From: Erigeron canadensis
Lineage: Eukaryota > Streptophyta > Magnoliopsida > Asterales > Asteraceae
DNA length: 64,000 nucleotides
NCBI RefSeq assembly: GCF_010389155.1
Contig: NC_057765.1
Span: 20,540,270 to 20,604,269, forward strand
Direction of reading: 5' to 3'
The first letter of the stretch is position 1. Each line of letters opens with the position of its first letter. The notes below the pieces were generated by a model, which was given only the letters and a program-made list of their open reading frames with translations, made no database searches and was not told the origin of the DNA. Below are positions 1-11,175 of this stretch, piece after piece. Position numbers and translations under genes: made by a program.

Positions 1-584
1 GTAGGCTAGGTATACAAAGACACCCCAACGACTTACTTGTCCGTATCTCAAAGGCCACATTAGCTCCATAATTTTCAAAAGATTAATTAGATATTTGCAT
101 ATCTTGTCACAAGTACACATCCGAAAAAGCAATACACACTTATGTATGTACCTGAGACCTTCTATATAATGACCAAATATACAAAATTACAATGCTAGAT
201 CTTTCGTAAGATTTAAGGACCATACTTTATATAAAGAGCAGGCATTCTCTGCCATAAATCTGAAAATATGTTTCCCATAAGAACATTGTATACATTTAAG
301 TTCAGATTATAAGGAAACCTTGGTACTTTGTGCCTATTAATACATCATATAATGGAGTCATTGAACAAAGCAATATTAAAGTACAATTAAGTAGGCTTAA
401 AAGCTAAAGTATCGTCACGTCTAATCGTCTTTCATATGGTAACCTTACTCTTTTTTTTATTATTTTCTTTTTCTTTTCTGATTTTTCTCATTTTTTTTAT
501 TTTGTTTTTATGACTCTATTTGACACACGATACAACATGACTCATTTTACAAAGTTCCTGTTGAGAGACACTGTCACTATAGAT
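1..584. other. AT-rich flank, no gene
   Basis: No reading frame with recognisable protein similarity is visible here. The stretch lies directly downstream, in minus orientation, of the Copia-E RNase H fragment, so it is probably the 3' untranslated or LTR part of that element. Its partner LTR is not in the window, so this cannot be confirmed. Confidence 0.4.
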
Positions 585-795
585 TTCTCATTCCAATCAA
601 TTGGACTAACAACTCTAAACGAGTTCGGTCGAAAGCCTTAGTGAACAGATCAGCTAAATTAAAGTCACTCGGCACTTTTTCTAGGACTACCAATTTCTTT
701 TCAGCACAATCACGAATAAAATGAAACCTTATGTCTATGTGCTTAGTCCTACTATGCTTAACAGGATTATTGGTAATTGATATGGTGGATTAACT
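585..795 (-). pseudogene. Copia-E RNase H fragment
   Basis: Translating the minus strand gives about 70 residues that match the C-terminal end of a copia RNase H: NNPVKHSRTKHIDIRFHFIR, followed by a stretch containing LADLFTKAFD. NPV-KHSRTKHIDIR and LADLFTK are hallmarks of copia pol. The frame is open here but has no start and no upstream RT. Between this fragment and the gag/protease fragment at 1081-2044 most of integrase and RT is missing, so the element is internally deleted. It belongs with the gag pieces at 1081-2044 and 25842-26056. Confidence 0.75.
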
Positions 796-1080
796 ATCTA
801 TCTTTATGAGAGTAGAAAAGAAAATCTAACCATGATATCCAGAGCCGGTGAATGAGTATTCACTTGCTGTCATGTATTCCGATCTCTCCCCTAAGACTGA
901 TATCCACTCATATCTACTTCCTCAAGAACACCAAATTCTTCATCCCTGTGAACCAACTGGTTGTCTTCTGGAGCTGACATATATATCATAACCAATAACA
1001 TAATACAAAGTACAAAATATGAGAACCTGTACTATAGATAATCATCTAAATATGATCTTCTATAATACTTTGTTTAAATA
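796..1080 (-). other. Decayed Copia-E spacer
   Basis: This lies between the RNase H and protease fragments of Copia-E. A few minus-strand residues (TASEY near 880-890) resemble the TAEAEY motif of copia RNase H, but the frame is broken repeatedly. No other feature is seen. Confidence 0.35.
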
Positions 1081-2044
1081 AAAAATTTACAAAACAGACG
1101 TAAGATCCTTTAACATAAGTAACTATGTTAATAATCCCTTGTCCTCCATAATGTGCCCCGAGCTTCCGCTATTGACAAACCATAAACCTGCGGTCTTCCT
1201 TAGCAGCTCCTGCACATTCACAAAACCGTTAATTTTTCAAAGGACCCCCAGCCTTACTGGCTTTGGGTCGATTAAATTCCAATTTAATTTTCCCATTGAC
1301 GACTTTTCCAATACCAGGAATACTTTCGCCCTTAAGACCTGCAAAGATGACATAAGATACTTTAACAGTTTTAAATTCTGTTAATAACCTCTTGTGACCT
1401 GTCATATGTCTTGAACATCCACTATCGAGAAACCATAACCCTGTAGTTCTCCTTAGTGATTCCTTTTGTTCAAGAACTTCAAGATGTGCCATGAAGCTTG
1501 CCTCAACTTTAGCAACATCTTCTTTTTCTGCTCTTACTGGTTCTAATGATTCAGGTTCCTCTTTTACCCTCTGATGAACACTACCATGAACATTGGCACA
1601 TACCATATGATAAAATGAATTATCAGCAAGATCGTTCATTTCTTCATCAAGGTCTTGAATTTCTGCCATGAATGCATGATTCTGATCATCGGTACTAGTT
1701 GAACCCCAATTATAAGTACCATCAGATTGAACAACTAAAGCTCTCGAGTTGTCTGATTCTCCTGAGCTTCTGTTCCCAGTATTAGCATATTGATGTCTGG
1801 AATTCTGACTCACTATAGAACCACTTGATTGAAGTTCTGACGGCCTTTAGCTGAATTGTTGTCCCGTCTTGGCCTCTGACACTCTATACCACAGTGTCCA
1901 AAACCATCACTCTTGAACACTTCACCCTACTTTGCCATTCATAACCTTCCTTCTGGTTCTATCTGTGACACGTTGAACTCTCAATGTTAACATAGCTAAA
2001 TTGCCAGTTAAGATCCATATTTCCGGATCAACTTGTTTGTAATC
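1081..2044 (-). pseudogene. Copia-E gag end and aspartic protease, broken
   Basis: The longest open stretch is 1229-1813 (194 codons). It holds a linker with many acidic residues and ends in WFLDSGCSRHMTGHKRLL, the copia protease active site (DSG) with its GCSRHMTG signature. Upstream in minus orientation (about 1850-1910) a degenerate CCHC knuckle is visible, FGHCGIECQRPRR, with its first cysteines lost. Further upstream (1950-2044) the reading matches the gag segment typically written EDY-QVDPE...AMLTLR, and this is continuous with the segment at 25842-26056 once Sire-A is removed. Downstream, 1115-1230 looks like a second diverged copy of the protease segment. Stops and frameshifts throughout make this non-functional. 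Confidence 0.75.
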
Positions 2045-2049
2045 CTCCC

Positions 2050-2990
2050 TGTTAGGTCAAAAATCGACCAAGTAAGATTTGTTCAAAATAGTTGAAATTC
2101 AGTGAAGAAAGCTTGCTCAGGATTCTGAAGACATTCAGAATAAAGCTCACTGAAGCTTCACTTCAGATTCAGAATCAACCAATACTGAAGACGTTCAGAC
2201 TAAAGTCAAAGACTGAAGACTGAAGAAGAAGATCATCTCAGAAGCAGAGCTTAGAGAAGATCTTACCTGATTGAAGAATCTGAAGAGGCTCAGTGAAAAA
2301 GTATTTACAACACTTTTTCACTGATTAAGAGGAAAGTCTTTTTAGAGCTTTGACTACCTTTATCCGGTTAATTACTTTATACCTGGGATTGGGAAAGTTT
2401 TAGAAAAAGGTTGGGAATAAAGTATGTCAAGTCACATCAAAGAAACTTACATACTTTACCTTAAACAAGCATGTTATGGATTTGTCCCACAAATCCATAA
2501 ATGCATCCAACCATATTTGTACGGCATATTGCCATGTCATCAAGACATGTTTGCCTATAAATATAAGACTTCTCACACTTGCTAAAATGTTTGGAACTTT
2601 GGCAATTGCAACGTATAAGTATTCTTACGAGTAATTCCTTGTCGCATAGATCATTTGTATTCCTAGGGTTGTTTAGATATCTTCACAAGTGTGATTATCT
2701 TTGTTCCGCAACAACTCTTATATTTTGTTTATTGCAATAAATAAAATACATTGAAAAATACATCTTGACTCATTGCCATAATACTTGAATATTATTAGTA
2801 TTTATATAGTTTCAAGCATTTGTTCTTTATTGTTCATATCCATATCTGGATCGTGGTTCATAACTAGTCTTTATCTAGATTCGAACCACTTGCCAGTCGG
2901 GTTACTTGATATACTTGTGTTTATTGTTAACCTATTCTATATCTTGTTATATCTTGTTCTCGTTGTACATCTTGTGTAGGTGGACTCACA
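2050..2990 (+). repeat. Sire-A 5' LTR
   Basis: The 941-bp LTR begins TGTTAGG and ends GGACTCACA. It matches 24968-25836 almost throughout. The main differences are about 85 bp present here near 2215-2300 and absent from the 3' LTR, and about 13 bp present only in the 3' LTR near 25449. It contains a 12-bp perfect hairpin (2474-2500) about 55 bp before the TATA box. Confidence 0.93.
2556..2565 (+). promoter_or_regulatory. TATA box of Sire-A 5' LTR
   Basis: TATAAATATA in the mid-LTR context expected for the U3/R boundary. The same sequence is in the 3' LTR at 25391-25400. Confidence 0.65.
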
Positions 2991-2992
2991 TT

Positions 2993-3004
2993 TGGTATCA
3001 GAGC
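2993..3004 (+). other. Primer binding site of Sire-A
   Basis: TGGTATCAGAGC, complementary to the 3' end of plant initiator tRNA-Met, two bases after the LTR. It sets the element's strand as plus. Confidence 0.92.
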
Positions 3005-3052
3005 CTCCCAGGTTAAATCATTGATATGTTATACCTGTTTTGATCCTACAAG

Positions 3053-5381
3053 ATGTCTGGAACCGAACAAACTCAACAAAATCCAAATGGTAACCCAAAT
3101 GTCAACCAAAATGCAACTCCAGCACCACCACCACCAGCTCAACCCAGTGTTCATGTTCACTTTCCAAACAATCCGGTACCTAAATTTAATGGAAATAGTG
3201 ACACATTCATTACTTGGAAGGCATGTATGCTTAAGTACATCGCTGGAGTTGAAAGACACTTGACCACCATTCTTGTAGAAGGTCCTTATATTCCCATGAA
3301 TGCATCAACTGTTGTTTTTAACCAAGATGGGACCCCTAGGTTAACACCCAAGGAGAAAGATCATTGGTCAGAGGAAGACCATCGTTTGGCTGACCTAGAT
3401 TCCAAATTACAAAATATGATTCTCTTTGCTGTCCCAGAAAGTTTAAAACCCACTCTTGTTTACTTGATAGTTCTAAGTTAATGTGGGAAGAGTTGTTAAC
3501 ACAGTTTGAAGGAACAAAGGAAACTATCACCACAAGAAAAGTTTCTTTGAATAAAAAGTATGAAGCATTTTTTGCATTACCAAATGAATCTTTAACTGAA
3601 ACATATCTTAGATTTACAAATTTGGTCAATCAATTAAAAGCTCTTGGTGTTACAAAGGACAAAGAAATTTTACTTGAAAAGTTTTGTGATATATTACCTT
3701 CTAAATGGGAGAACTTGATCATGGTATTAAGGCAAGGTAAAACCCTTCACAGTCACACTCTGGCCTCTTTGTATGGTGCCTTCAGATACACTGAGGAGAA
3801 TAAAGCTGAGAGAGCTGTGGCTGAGCAAGATGCACAGGATTATACTTCAACCAGTTCTGCATTGGTTCATTATTCTGAACCAAAGATATTGCCCTACTGT
3901 CTTCTAAGAGTGATCAGTCTGACTCTGTGAAGAAGATGGTAGTTGAGTTAATGAAAGCTGGTAATTCTGAATATGCATCACATAAATGTGATGAGGATGA
4001 TGATGATGACCTTGTTGCTATGATTGCCAAAACTTTTAATCGTTTTAAATTTAAATCAAAGAATGTTTTTAAAGATCCAATTTAGAATGTTTTAAATGTG
4101 GAAAGAAAGGACACTTTATGAAGGAATGCAGATCATCACAACCCTCCTCATCACACACTGCCCCTAACCATTCTATTTTTCAGAAGCCTGATGATGGCTC
4201 AGGAAGAATCCAATAAGAATAGCTGCATGGTGGCAGACACTGAAAAATGGGAGGATTCTGACGTGTCATCTGATGTTGAAGAAGAAGTAAGGGATATGTG
4301 TTTCATGGCGCGTGAAGATCATGGTCATGTTGTCAAATCTGATGTTGAATCTGGTCATGTTGAATCTGATGTTGAATCTGGTCGTTGGGTGGATATCATC
4401 ATGAAGAAGGTTAGTACATTTGGTTTTGAGAAGGATGAAGAACAAAAACTGGATCTTTTGGTTCTTATAGAGGCCGACATAGCTTATGTTGAAATTGTGC
4501 GTTCAAAGAGTATAAAAATGTTTGAAATAAATTCTTCTGAACTGAACGCCAGTCAGGCCAGATTAAAAGAACTGAAAGATGTTCAGTTGGCCTTGAAAAG
4601 TTATCAATCTCTGGTTTCCATACTTGAATTGGAAAAGGAAGAATTAAAAATTATTTTGGAAAATGAACAGAAAATAATTAAATCTTGGATGAAATCACCC
4701 TTTCCTGAAGCTGCCATTAAGAAAACTTTTGAAAATCAAAGAATCGCTTATGGCACTGGTGATCTTCATCTTGTATCCGTAATAACTGATTTGGATGCAC
4801 TTCCTAAAGAAATGAGACCAGAGATCATTTTTAAAGATCTTGGAAAATCAAAGGTGATAACTGATCAAAACCAGGAACAACCTGAGGGCAAATCTGAAGC
4901 ATGTCAGACCAGTGCTTCAGACAAGAAAGCTAAACCCAAGAAGCCTTCCCCTCAGTCTTCAAATAAGGTTCCTAAGAACCTTCAGAAGAAGAAAAATGTC
5001 ATCTCTGCTGAGCCTTCTACCTCAGATTCTGGTAGAGCTCAGGTGTCTAATTCAGAGTCTATTTTGTTAAGGATTGAAAGTCAATTTCAAAATTTGGTTA
5101 GGCAAGTGCAGAGTTGTAATGCACGTTTAAAAAATGTCGAAAGCACTCCCCAAAATCATAAACAAAACCCAAAACCTTTTTCAAAGAAAATCAAGCAAGA
5201 AAAGCAAAAATCAGAGAAGAAAAAAGTTGTTGAAATCGTCAAACCAACTGTTTTTGTGTCAACTGAAATTATGACTGACATTCCCTTTGATCCTTCTGTC
5301 CCTTACGTACCAAAGAAATCTGAGGCTGCTCAGGGAGAGCCCCGTGGACCCATCAAGAGATGGGTTCCCAAAAAGAACTAA
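3053..5381 (+). pseudogene. gag: Sire-A gag (capsid/nucleocapsid), frameshifted
   Basis: The gag starts MSGTEQTQQN at 3053 and is homologous along its length to the intact Sire-D gag. A Pro-rich N terminus is followed by a UBN2-type capsid region (PVPKFNGNSDTF, then KYEAFFALPNESL). A CCHC knuckle CFKCGKKGHFMKEC is encoded at about 4089-4130. A coiled-coil Lys/Glu-rich tail starts near 4190 and ends GPIKRWVPKKN. The frame is broken near 3470 (open stretch 3053-3481 passes to 3481-3930), again near 3890, and around 4080-4190. The last open part is 4191-5381, ending TAA. The protein would form the particle. Pol follows in the -1 frame. Confidence 0.85.
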
Positions 5382-8051
5382 TCTTTGTGTATGTGCAGGG
5401 TGACCGCAAAAAGAGTACTTGGTTTCTTGACAGTGCTGCTGGCAGAACCATGACTGGTCACAAAACCCTGCTAGAGGAATATAGAGTGCAAGAGGGACCC
5501 TCAATAACTTTTGGTAATGATGAAAACGGACAAATTGAGGGATATGGTGTTGTGAACAATGGACAAGTCAAATTCACTAAAGCTGCATATGTGAATGGTT
5601 TGAAATATAACCTGATCAGTGTCAGCCAACTGTGTGATGATGGCTTTAAGGTTTTATTTGATATTTCACAAGGCACCATATTCAACAGAGATTGTAAGGT
5701 AGTAATGATTGCTCCAAGAAAGGGAAACATTTATGTTGTAGACATGAATAGTGCTACTTTTGAACAATGTTTCTACACAAGGGCAGATGAGGACACCAAT
5801 TGGTTGTGGCACAAAAGGTTATCCCATCTCAATTTCAAAAATATAAATAAGTTGTCCAGAAAAATATAAATAGGTTATCCCATGTCTTTCAATAAAGACA
5901 AGCCATGTCCAGGGTGTGAAACGGGTAAGAAGAAGAGAGCATCTTTCAAGACAAAGCAAAATTTCAGTATCACTGAACCACTTCATATGCTTCATATGGA
6001 TCTTTTTGGTCTTGTAAACGTTCAAACAAGAGCTGGGAAGAAGTACACTTTGGTTGTAGTTGATGAATATTCAAGATATTGTTGGGTGATTTTCCTCAGA
6101 AACAAAAGTGAAGCTGCTACTGAAATCATTGCCGTCATCAAACAAATTGAACTCAAGCACAAGCGAAAAGTTAGTCAGCTCAGAAGTGACAATGGCACTG
6201 AATTCAGAAATTCCACTCTAGAAACCTTCTGCACTGGCATATCTCAGAACTTCTCCTCAGCACACACACCAGAGCAAAATGGTGTTGTAGAAAGAAAAAA
6301 TCGTACGCTGATAGAAGCGCCAGAAGTATGTTGAATGAATCAGGTTTTCCAAAATGATTTTGGGCTGAAGATGTTGCAACTACCTGCTACACCCAAAATC
6401 GTTCCATCTATGTCAAAAGACATAAGAAGACTGCCTATGAAGTGCTCAGGAATAGAAAGCCCAATATTGGATATTCCCTTGTTTTTGGATGTCCAGTATA
6501 CATTCTGGATGATTCCAGCAAATTGGGCAAATTTGATGCCAAAGCTGATGAAGGTTACTTCTTAGGATATTCAACAATTCGCAAGGCCTTTAGAGTCTAT
6601 AACAAAAGATTTGAAAAGGTTGATGAGTCAATTCATGTTACCTTTGATGAATCAAATTCTGCAATCTTTAATAAACCAATTTTTGAACCACCTTCAAAAG
6701 GTCCTATCAGTCTTGGTGAATCTGATCACAATGACAAATCTGATCAGTCACCTGAACATGTTTATGATCATTCCAGTTCAGAACTAGTTACAAGTCAGCA
6801 AAGTAACATTCCATTTTATCCTTCAGTCACATTCAAACTACCCTCTGAATTGACTATTGGATCAGATGTGCGTGCTGCTCCTCAGATATTAGTATGCCCT
6901 GAAATACCTCAGAATGAAGAATTTCATGATGCAAATCGTGATTTACAAGATGATGAAGATGATGAAACTGAAATAGTCTATTCTGAACCATCTCCTGAAG
7001 TAAGCCAGAGGAGTTCTTGCACTGATATCATTATTCATCCTGGTCATTACTCTAAATGGACTCACTCACATCCAATTGATCAAGTGATTGGCGATCCAAG
7101 TAGATGGGTTCAGACCAGAAGAGCCACAAGCGATCAATGCTTATATGTCAGCTTCTTATCACTGATAGAACCGAAGAAGATTGACGAGGTTATGAAAGAT
7201 CCAAGTTGGGTTGAAGCCATGCAAGAAGAGCTTAACCAATTTGAAAGAAACAACGTTTGGGAGCTTGTTCCATGTCCCCCCAATCTGAAGAAAGAACCAA
7301 TTGGGACAAGATGGGTCTTTCGAAACAAAGTTGATGAAGATGGTCATGTAATCATAAACAAAGCCAGACTTGTTGCAAAGGGTTATGCTCAAGAAGAAGA
7401 ATTTGATTTCGATGAAACTTTTGCACCAGTGGCCAGACTTGAAGCTATCAGAATTTTCTTAGCATTCGTAGCTCATCATGAGTTCAAAGTCTACAAAATG
7501 GATGTCAAAAGTGCTCTTCTGAATGGAGAGCTAGAAGAAGTTGTGTATGTGTATCAACCACCAGGGTTCGAAAGCAAAGAAAAACCTCACTGGGTGTATA
7601 GACTGAACAAAGCATTATATGGTCTGAGACAAGCACCTAGAGCCTGGTATGATACTCTAACTCGATATCTGTTAGATAATGGTTTTCATAGAGGTGCAAT
7701 AGATAACACTTTATTCATCTTGCATGAGAAAAGTGATATCTTGCTTGTACAAGTATACGTTGATGATATTGTGTTTGGTTCTACAAATGAAAAATTGTGT
7801 GACAAGTTTTCAAAAATAATGTCCTCTAAGTATGAAATGAGTATGATGGGTGAATTGACATATTTCTTGGGTCTTCAAGTGAAACAAACCAGTGACAGTA
7901 TTTTTATAAATCAAGAAAAATATGTCAGAGATTTGTTAAAGATATATCAATTTGATTCTGTTTCATCTAAAGATACTCCTATTTCTACACCATTAACCTT
8001 GGACTCAGATCCTAATGGAAAATCTATGGTGGGATCATTAATGTACTTAAC
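5382..8051 (+). pseudogene. pol: Sire-A pol, first part (protease, integrase, RT)
   Basis: The order is PR-INT-RT, typical of copia. The protease motif reads WFLDSAAGRTMTG (DSA, not DSG). The integrase zinc region has LWHKRLSHLNF and CPGC. The core has [12 protein letters not shown] and [10 protein letters not shown], supplying the D, D and E positions. RT has [35 protein letters not shown] and [10 protein letters not shown] with the DD pair. Breaks are a duplicated 20-nt stretch at 5840-5881 that ends the first frame, a six-base deletion near 6233, a one-base loss near 6315 and a TGA at 6355-6357. The frame from 6442 is then open until Copia-B interrupts it at 8052, after the codons for MYLT. 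Confidence 0.9.
8047..8051. repeat. Target-site duplication of Copia-B (left)
   Basis: TTAAC here and at 19902-19906, flanking the Copia-B LTRs exactly. Joining the two sides restores the Sire-A RT/RNase H reading frame. Confidence 0.95.
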
Positions 8052-8363
8052 TGTAACAACACGATTTCTGCTATTGATTCGATCTCAACAATGGCGGTTC
8101 AAGTGTGTGTGTTCTTGGTGTGTTTAGTGTGTGTGATTTTCTAGAGAGAGAGAGAGAGAGAGACGATCTAAATAAGTTGTATGTAAAAATGGATTAAAGG
8201 CTTATGATTTCTAAGGAGTTGAGCGTATTTATAGTCTAAATCTACAATTAAGCTAATTGACACTCCTAGTCCCTCAACCTTAGAAATCATTTCACCATGT
8301 CTTATCAACAATAACATCCACTAACTTAAATTACAATTTATCACTATTATTGGATTTCTAACA
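8052..8363 (-). repeat. Copia-B 3' LTR
   Basis: TGTAACAAC...TTCTAACA on the plus strand, matching 19596-19901. It contains an AG microsatellite (about 8142-8163) that is longer than in the other copy, and a minus-strand TATA box. Next to the AG tract is the decamer gagacgatct, which also forms the arms of the leader hairpins. Confidence 0.94.
8226..8233 (-). promoter_or_regulatory. TATA box in Copia-B 3' LTR
   Basis: TATTTATA on plus, TATAAATA on minus. The equivalent in the 5' LTR is 19764-19771, the copy that would drive the element. Confidence 0.6.
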
Positions 8364-8375
8364 TTCTCCCCCTTA
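8364..8375 (-). other. Polypurine tract of Copia-B
   Basis: Minus strand TAAGGGGGAGAA directly abutting the 3' LTR, the expected primer for plus-strand DNA synthesis. Confidence 0.8.
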
Positions 8376-10644
8376 GTGATATATTGTAATGAATGAAGTA
8401 CGTGTTGTTTTGTCTTGTAGGAATTAAGTTGATGAGCCCGATGGTGAAGACAATTGGTGTGATGAAACAAGTCTTCAAAGCTTTCTCATTGTCTCTGGAG
8501 AACTTGAATCAATCTTGGTCTTTGGACTTCTTGTAGTTAAGAGATGATGAAATTCTCAATGTTCTTTTTGAACAGAGAATGATAAGTGTGTGTGTGTATT
8601 AAATCTTTGAGAATTGTTGAATCAGGAATCAGAGTTGTCTTTTGAAATGCGGAAGGTATGAATTGGTTTTGGATTCTTCAATCTTTGATTCTTGACTTTT
8701 TGATGTCTTGGAATAAATCTTCAGAAATATGTACTCTCCCCCTTGATTTATGCATTGTTGCTTTTGGTAAAGTGTTGTTCTATGACTTTGAAGATCTTGT
8801 ATAAATTGAATTGATGAAGACTCTTTTGAAGCTTTTCTTCTTTGTCTTGAATCTTCAATCTTTTGTCCTTTGAAGCTTTGATCTTTGTCACATCATCTTA
8901 AGCACTTTTGAGAGTAAACATTTGAATGAGGTTTTGAAAAGTCTTTTATGAAGTAATCATGCTCCCCCTCAATTCATGAGTAATCACAGTCTCTTCGATT
9001 TTTGAAGAATGATGAGTTGATGTCACAAATAAAATTTGAGATAAAAGAACTCCAAATAAACACGAAAACTTCCAACAAGAAGCTGAATGATAATATCTCG
9101 GAAAGCAAATTAAGAAAACTTGAAACAACCAAACACTTTCTTATACTTGATCAAGAATCAATCATACTATTTTCTCCCCCTCATAATGATGACAAAGTTG
9201 AGAACTAGTGTCATTATGCAAACATTGATTGATTCGAATGTTAAAAGAAATAATCATGACTAAAATCTAGACATTATGCACATGGAGAATTATCAACCAT
9301 CAAAACATCAATCTAACCAAATAAACCAACCCAACTGTTCCTATGGGTGACTAAAATATAAGATTGAAGTTGTTGGGATAAACATTTTAGCATGGTGTTG
9401 GTGTTTTCTGTGTTGGAGTGATGAAAGATGAAAACCGGATAACCATGATCCGTTTACATTTGCAAAAATCGAAAGGATTAAAGAAATCGGATTTCCTATG
9501 TATCATTGAGAAATACACAAAGCACAACTCTAACATAGTTCGGTCTTTTGGCTTTTCAACCTCAAGAATGCTTCAAAGAATGTAAACCATGGTCAGTGTC
9601 ACCTAAGCGTTCGATAACCATGTTCTACTATCCTTAAAGACTTTTTCTGAAAATTCCAAGGTCACAATAGACTTCTTGGTAATTCAATAATCACACAAAG
9701 GTAATTATGAAACCTACTTTCAAATCTGGAAGTGATGTTAGCAATGGTAGGATTTCCATTTGATCATCGTGAAATATCAATTAAGATATCACTACAAATG
9801 TTCCGGCTATATCACAAAGATAAGCATTTCTATCACAAAGATTTGACTCGAATGTGTCTTAAGGAAATGAAAGATGATCAAATTAATGATCAATCAAGAT
9901 AGCTCTAGACACAACGTGATCAAATGAAGTCGGGGACTGGAGCAGAATGTCTCCCTTTTTCAATATCAACATCTTCCAAATGAAGAGTCAATAGAAATGT
10001 GAAAAATCTTCGTGAGAAGTGAAACAAGTATTTGTTAAGAAACACTTGAGTGGTTAGGTAAAGATGTGCATCGCTTCATTCGGTCCATGAAGTCTTTATC
10101 AAGATATCAACAAATGACATCTGATAGAAATGTGTTGTACCCGGCGATTTAAGAGTTTTAGGGAAGGGTATCATTTCTTTTAACCCTTTTCTCACAGCAT
10201 ATCACCATAACCTCTCACTTTTCAACTTTACTCCCTCCATCCTATTTGCACGAAAACATCATCACTCAAAATATCCTTACAATCTAAAGAAAGAATTGAA
10301 TACTCCGGGGTTAGAACTTATCGGTGATGAAGTTCATGGAGTGAATGAATCTCTCAAGTGCAAACTAAACACCGAACTTCAATTGATGAGAATCATTTGA
10401 AAATCATCAAATGTGTGTATGAAAATGATTTGAAAACACATTTGAAGTTTTTGAAAAATTTGAAATCACAAAACTCCTCTTTAATCTATGCAAAGGTAGA
10501 TCAAAAAATGTTTTTCATAGAAAGGTAAAGCAAAAATTGGTTTTTGTGAAGTGAATTAGAGTAAAATCTTTGTTGTGATATATAAATGAAAAAAAATTTG
10601 AGAGTCTAAAAGTGAACAAGATTTTAAGAGACACAAAGTTTTGC

Positions 10645-11030
10645 GTCAACAACAATGTTCATAGTAAGACTACTAGGAAGTACACAAAGGCGTTCAATCC
10701 TTCGCATCTTACATCAACAAGTTGGATGCAAAATAAAACATTTAAACACAAAATTTAACTCAATCAATTGTTCAAGATGAGACAACTCGGGAGTACACAA
10801 AGACGTTCAATCCTTTGCTTCTCATATCAACAATTGAGAGTTTTTTGAAACATGAAATTCATTTGAAAAATTTGAAGTTGTTTGCCACAAAATCAAGACT
10901 CTTGAAGAGAATTGTTTGCAATTTTAAACAAATGAAAAATTGCCATTACACATACATATTCATATAAGACCACTTGGAAATACACAAAGGCGTTCAATTC
11001 CGCGTTATCTTATATCAATCTATATGTATA
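10645..11030. repeat. Three core-conserved hairpins in Copia-B 3' region
   Basis: Each unit has the core a(g/a)TACACAAAGgCGTTCAAT within a stem whose arms differ between units but still pair. Unit 1: gtaaga (10664-10669) with tcttac (10707-10712). Unit 2: inner atgaga/tctcat (10777-10782, 10820-10825) and outer caattgtt/aacaattg (10765-10772, 10829-10836). Unit 3: atataaga/tcttatat (10962-10969, 11008-11015) and outer tacatat/atatgta (10953-10959, 11022-11028). Confidence 0.75.
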
Positions 11031-11075
11031 ACAACACATTTTAAACCAACTTTGAAATATAAATAATTTCAAATA

Positions 11076-11175
11076 AGAACGGATTATGCATAGAGTATGC
11101 ATAAGCCATTTTGAAATAAATAGCTCAATGAAGAACGGGTTGCATACAGAATATATGCAAGCCAATTTGAAAAAG
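11076..11175. repeat. Pair of hairpins with shared flanks
   Basis: Two units have the form AAGAACGG-stem-loop-stem-GCCA..TTTGAAA. The first stem is ttatgcat/atgcataa (11086-11093 and 11099-11106, loop 5). The second is ttgcata/tatgcaa (11142-11148 and 11156-11162, loop 7). Flanks are conserved while the arms differ and still pair. Confidence 0.65.

Noticed and set aside
10640..11030. tRNA genes in the three-hairpin block
   Set aside because: B-box-like sequence but no cloverleaf, no anticodon arm and arms are far too long.
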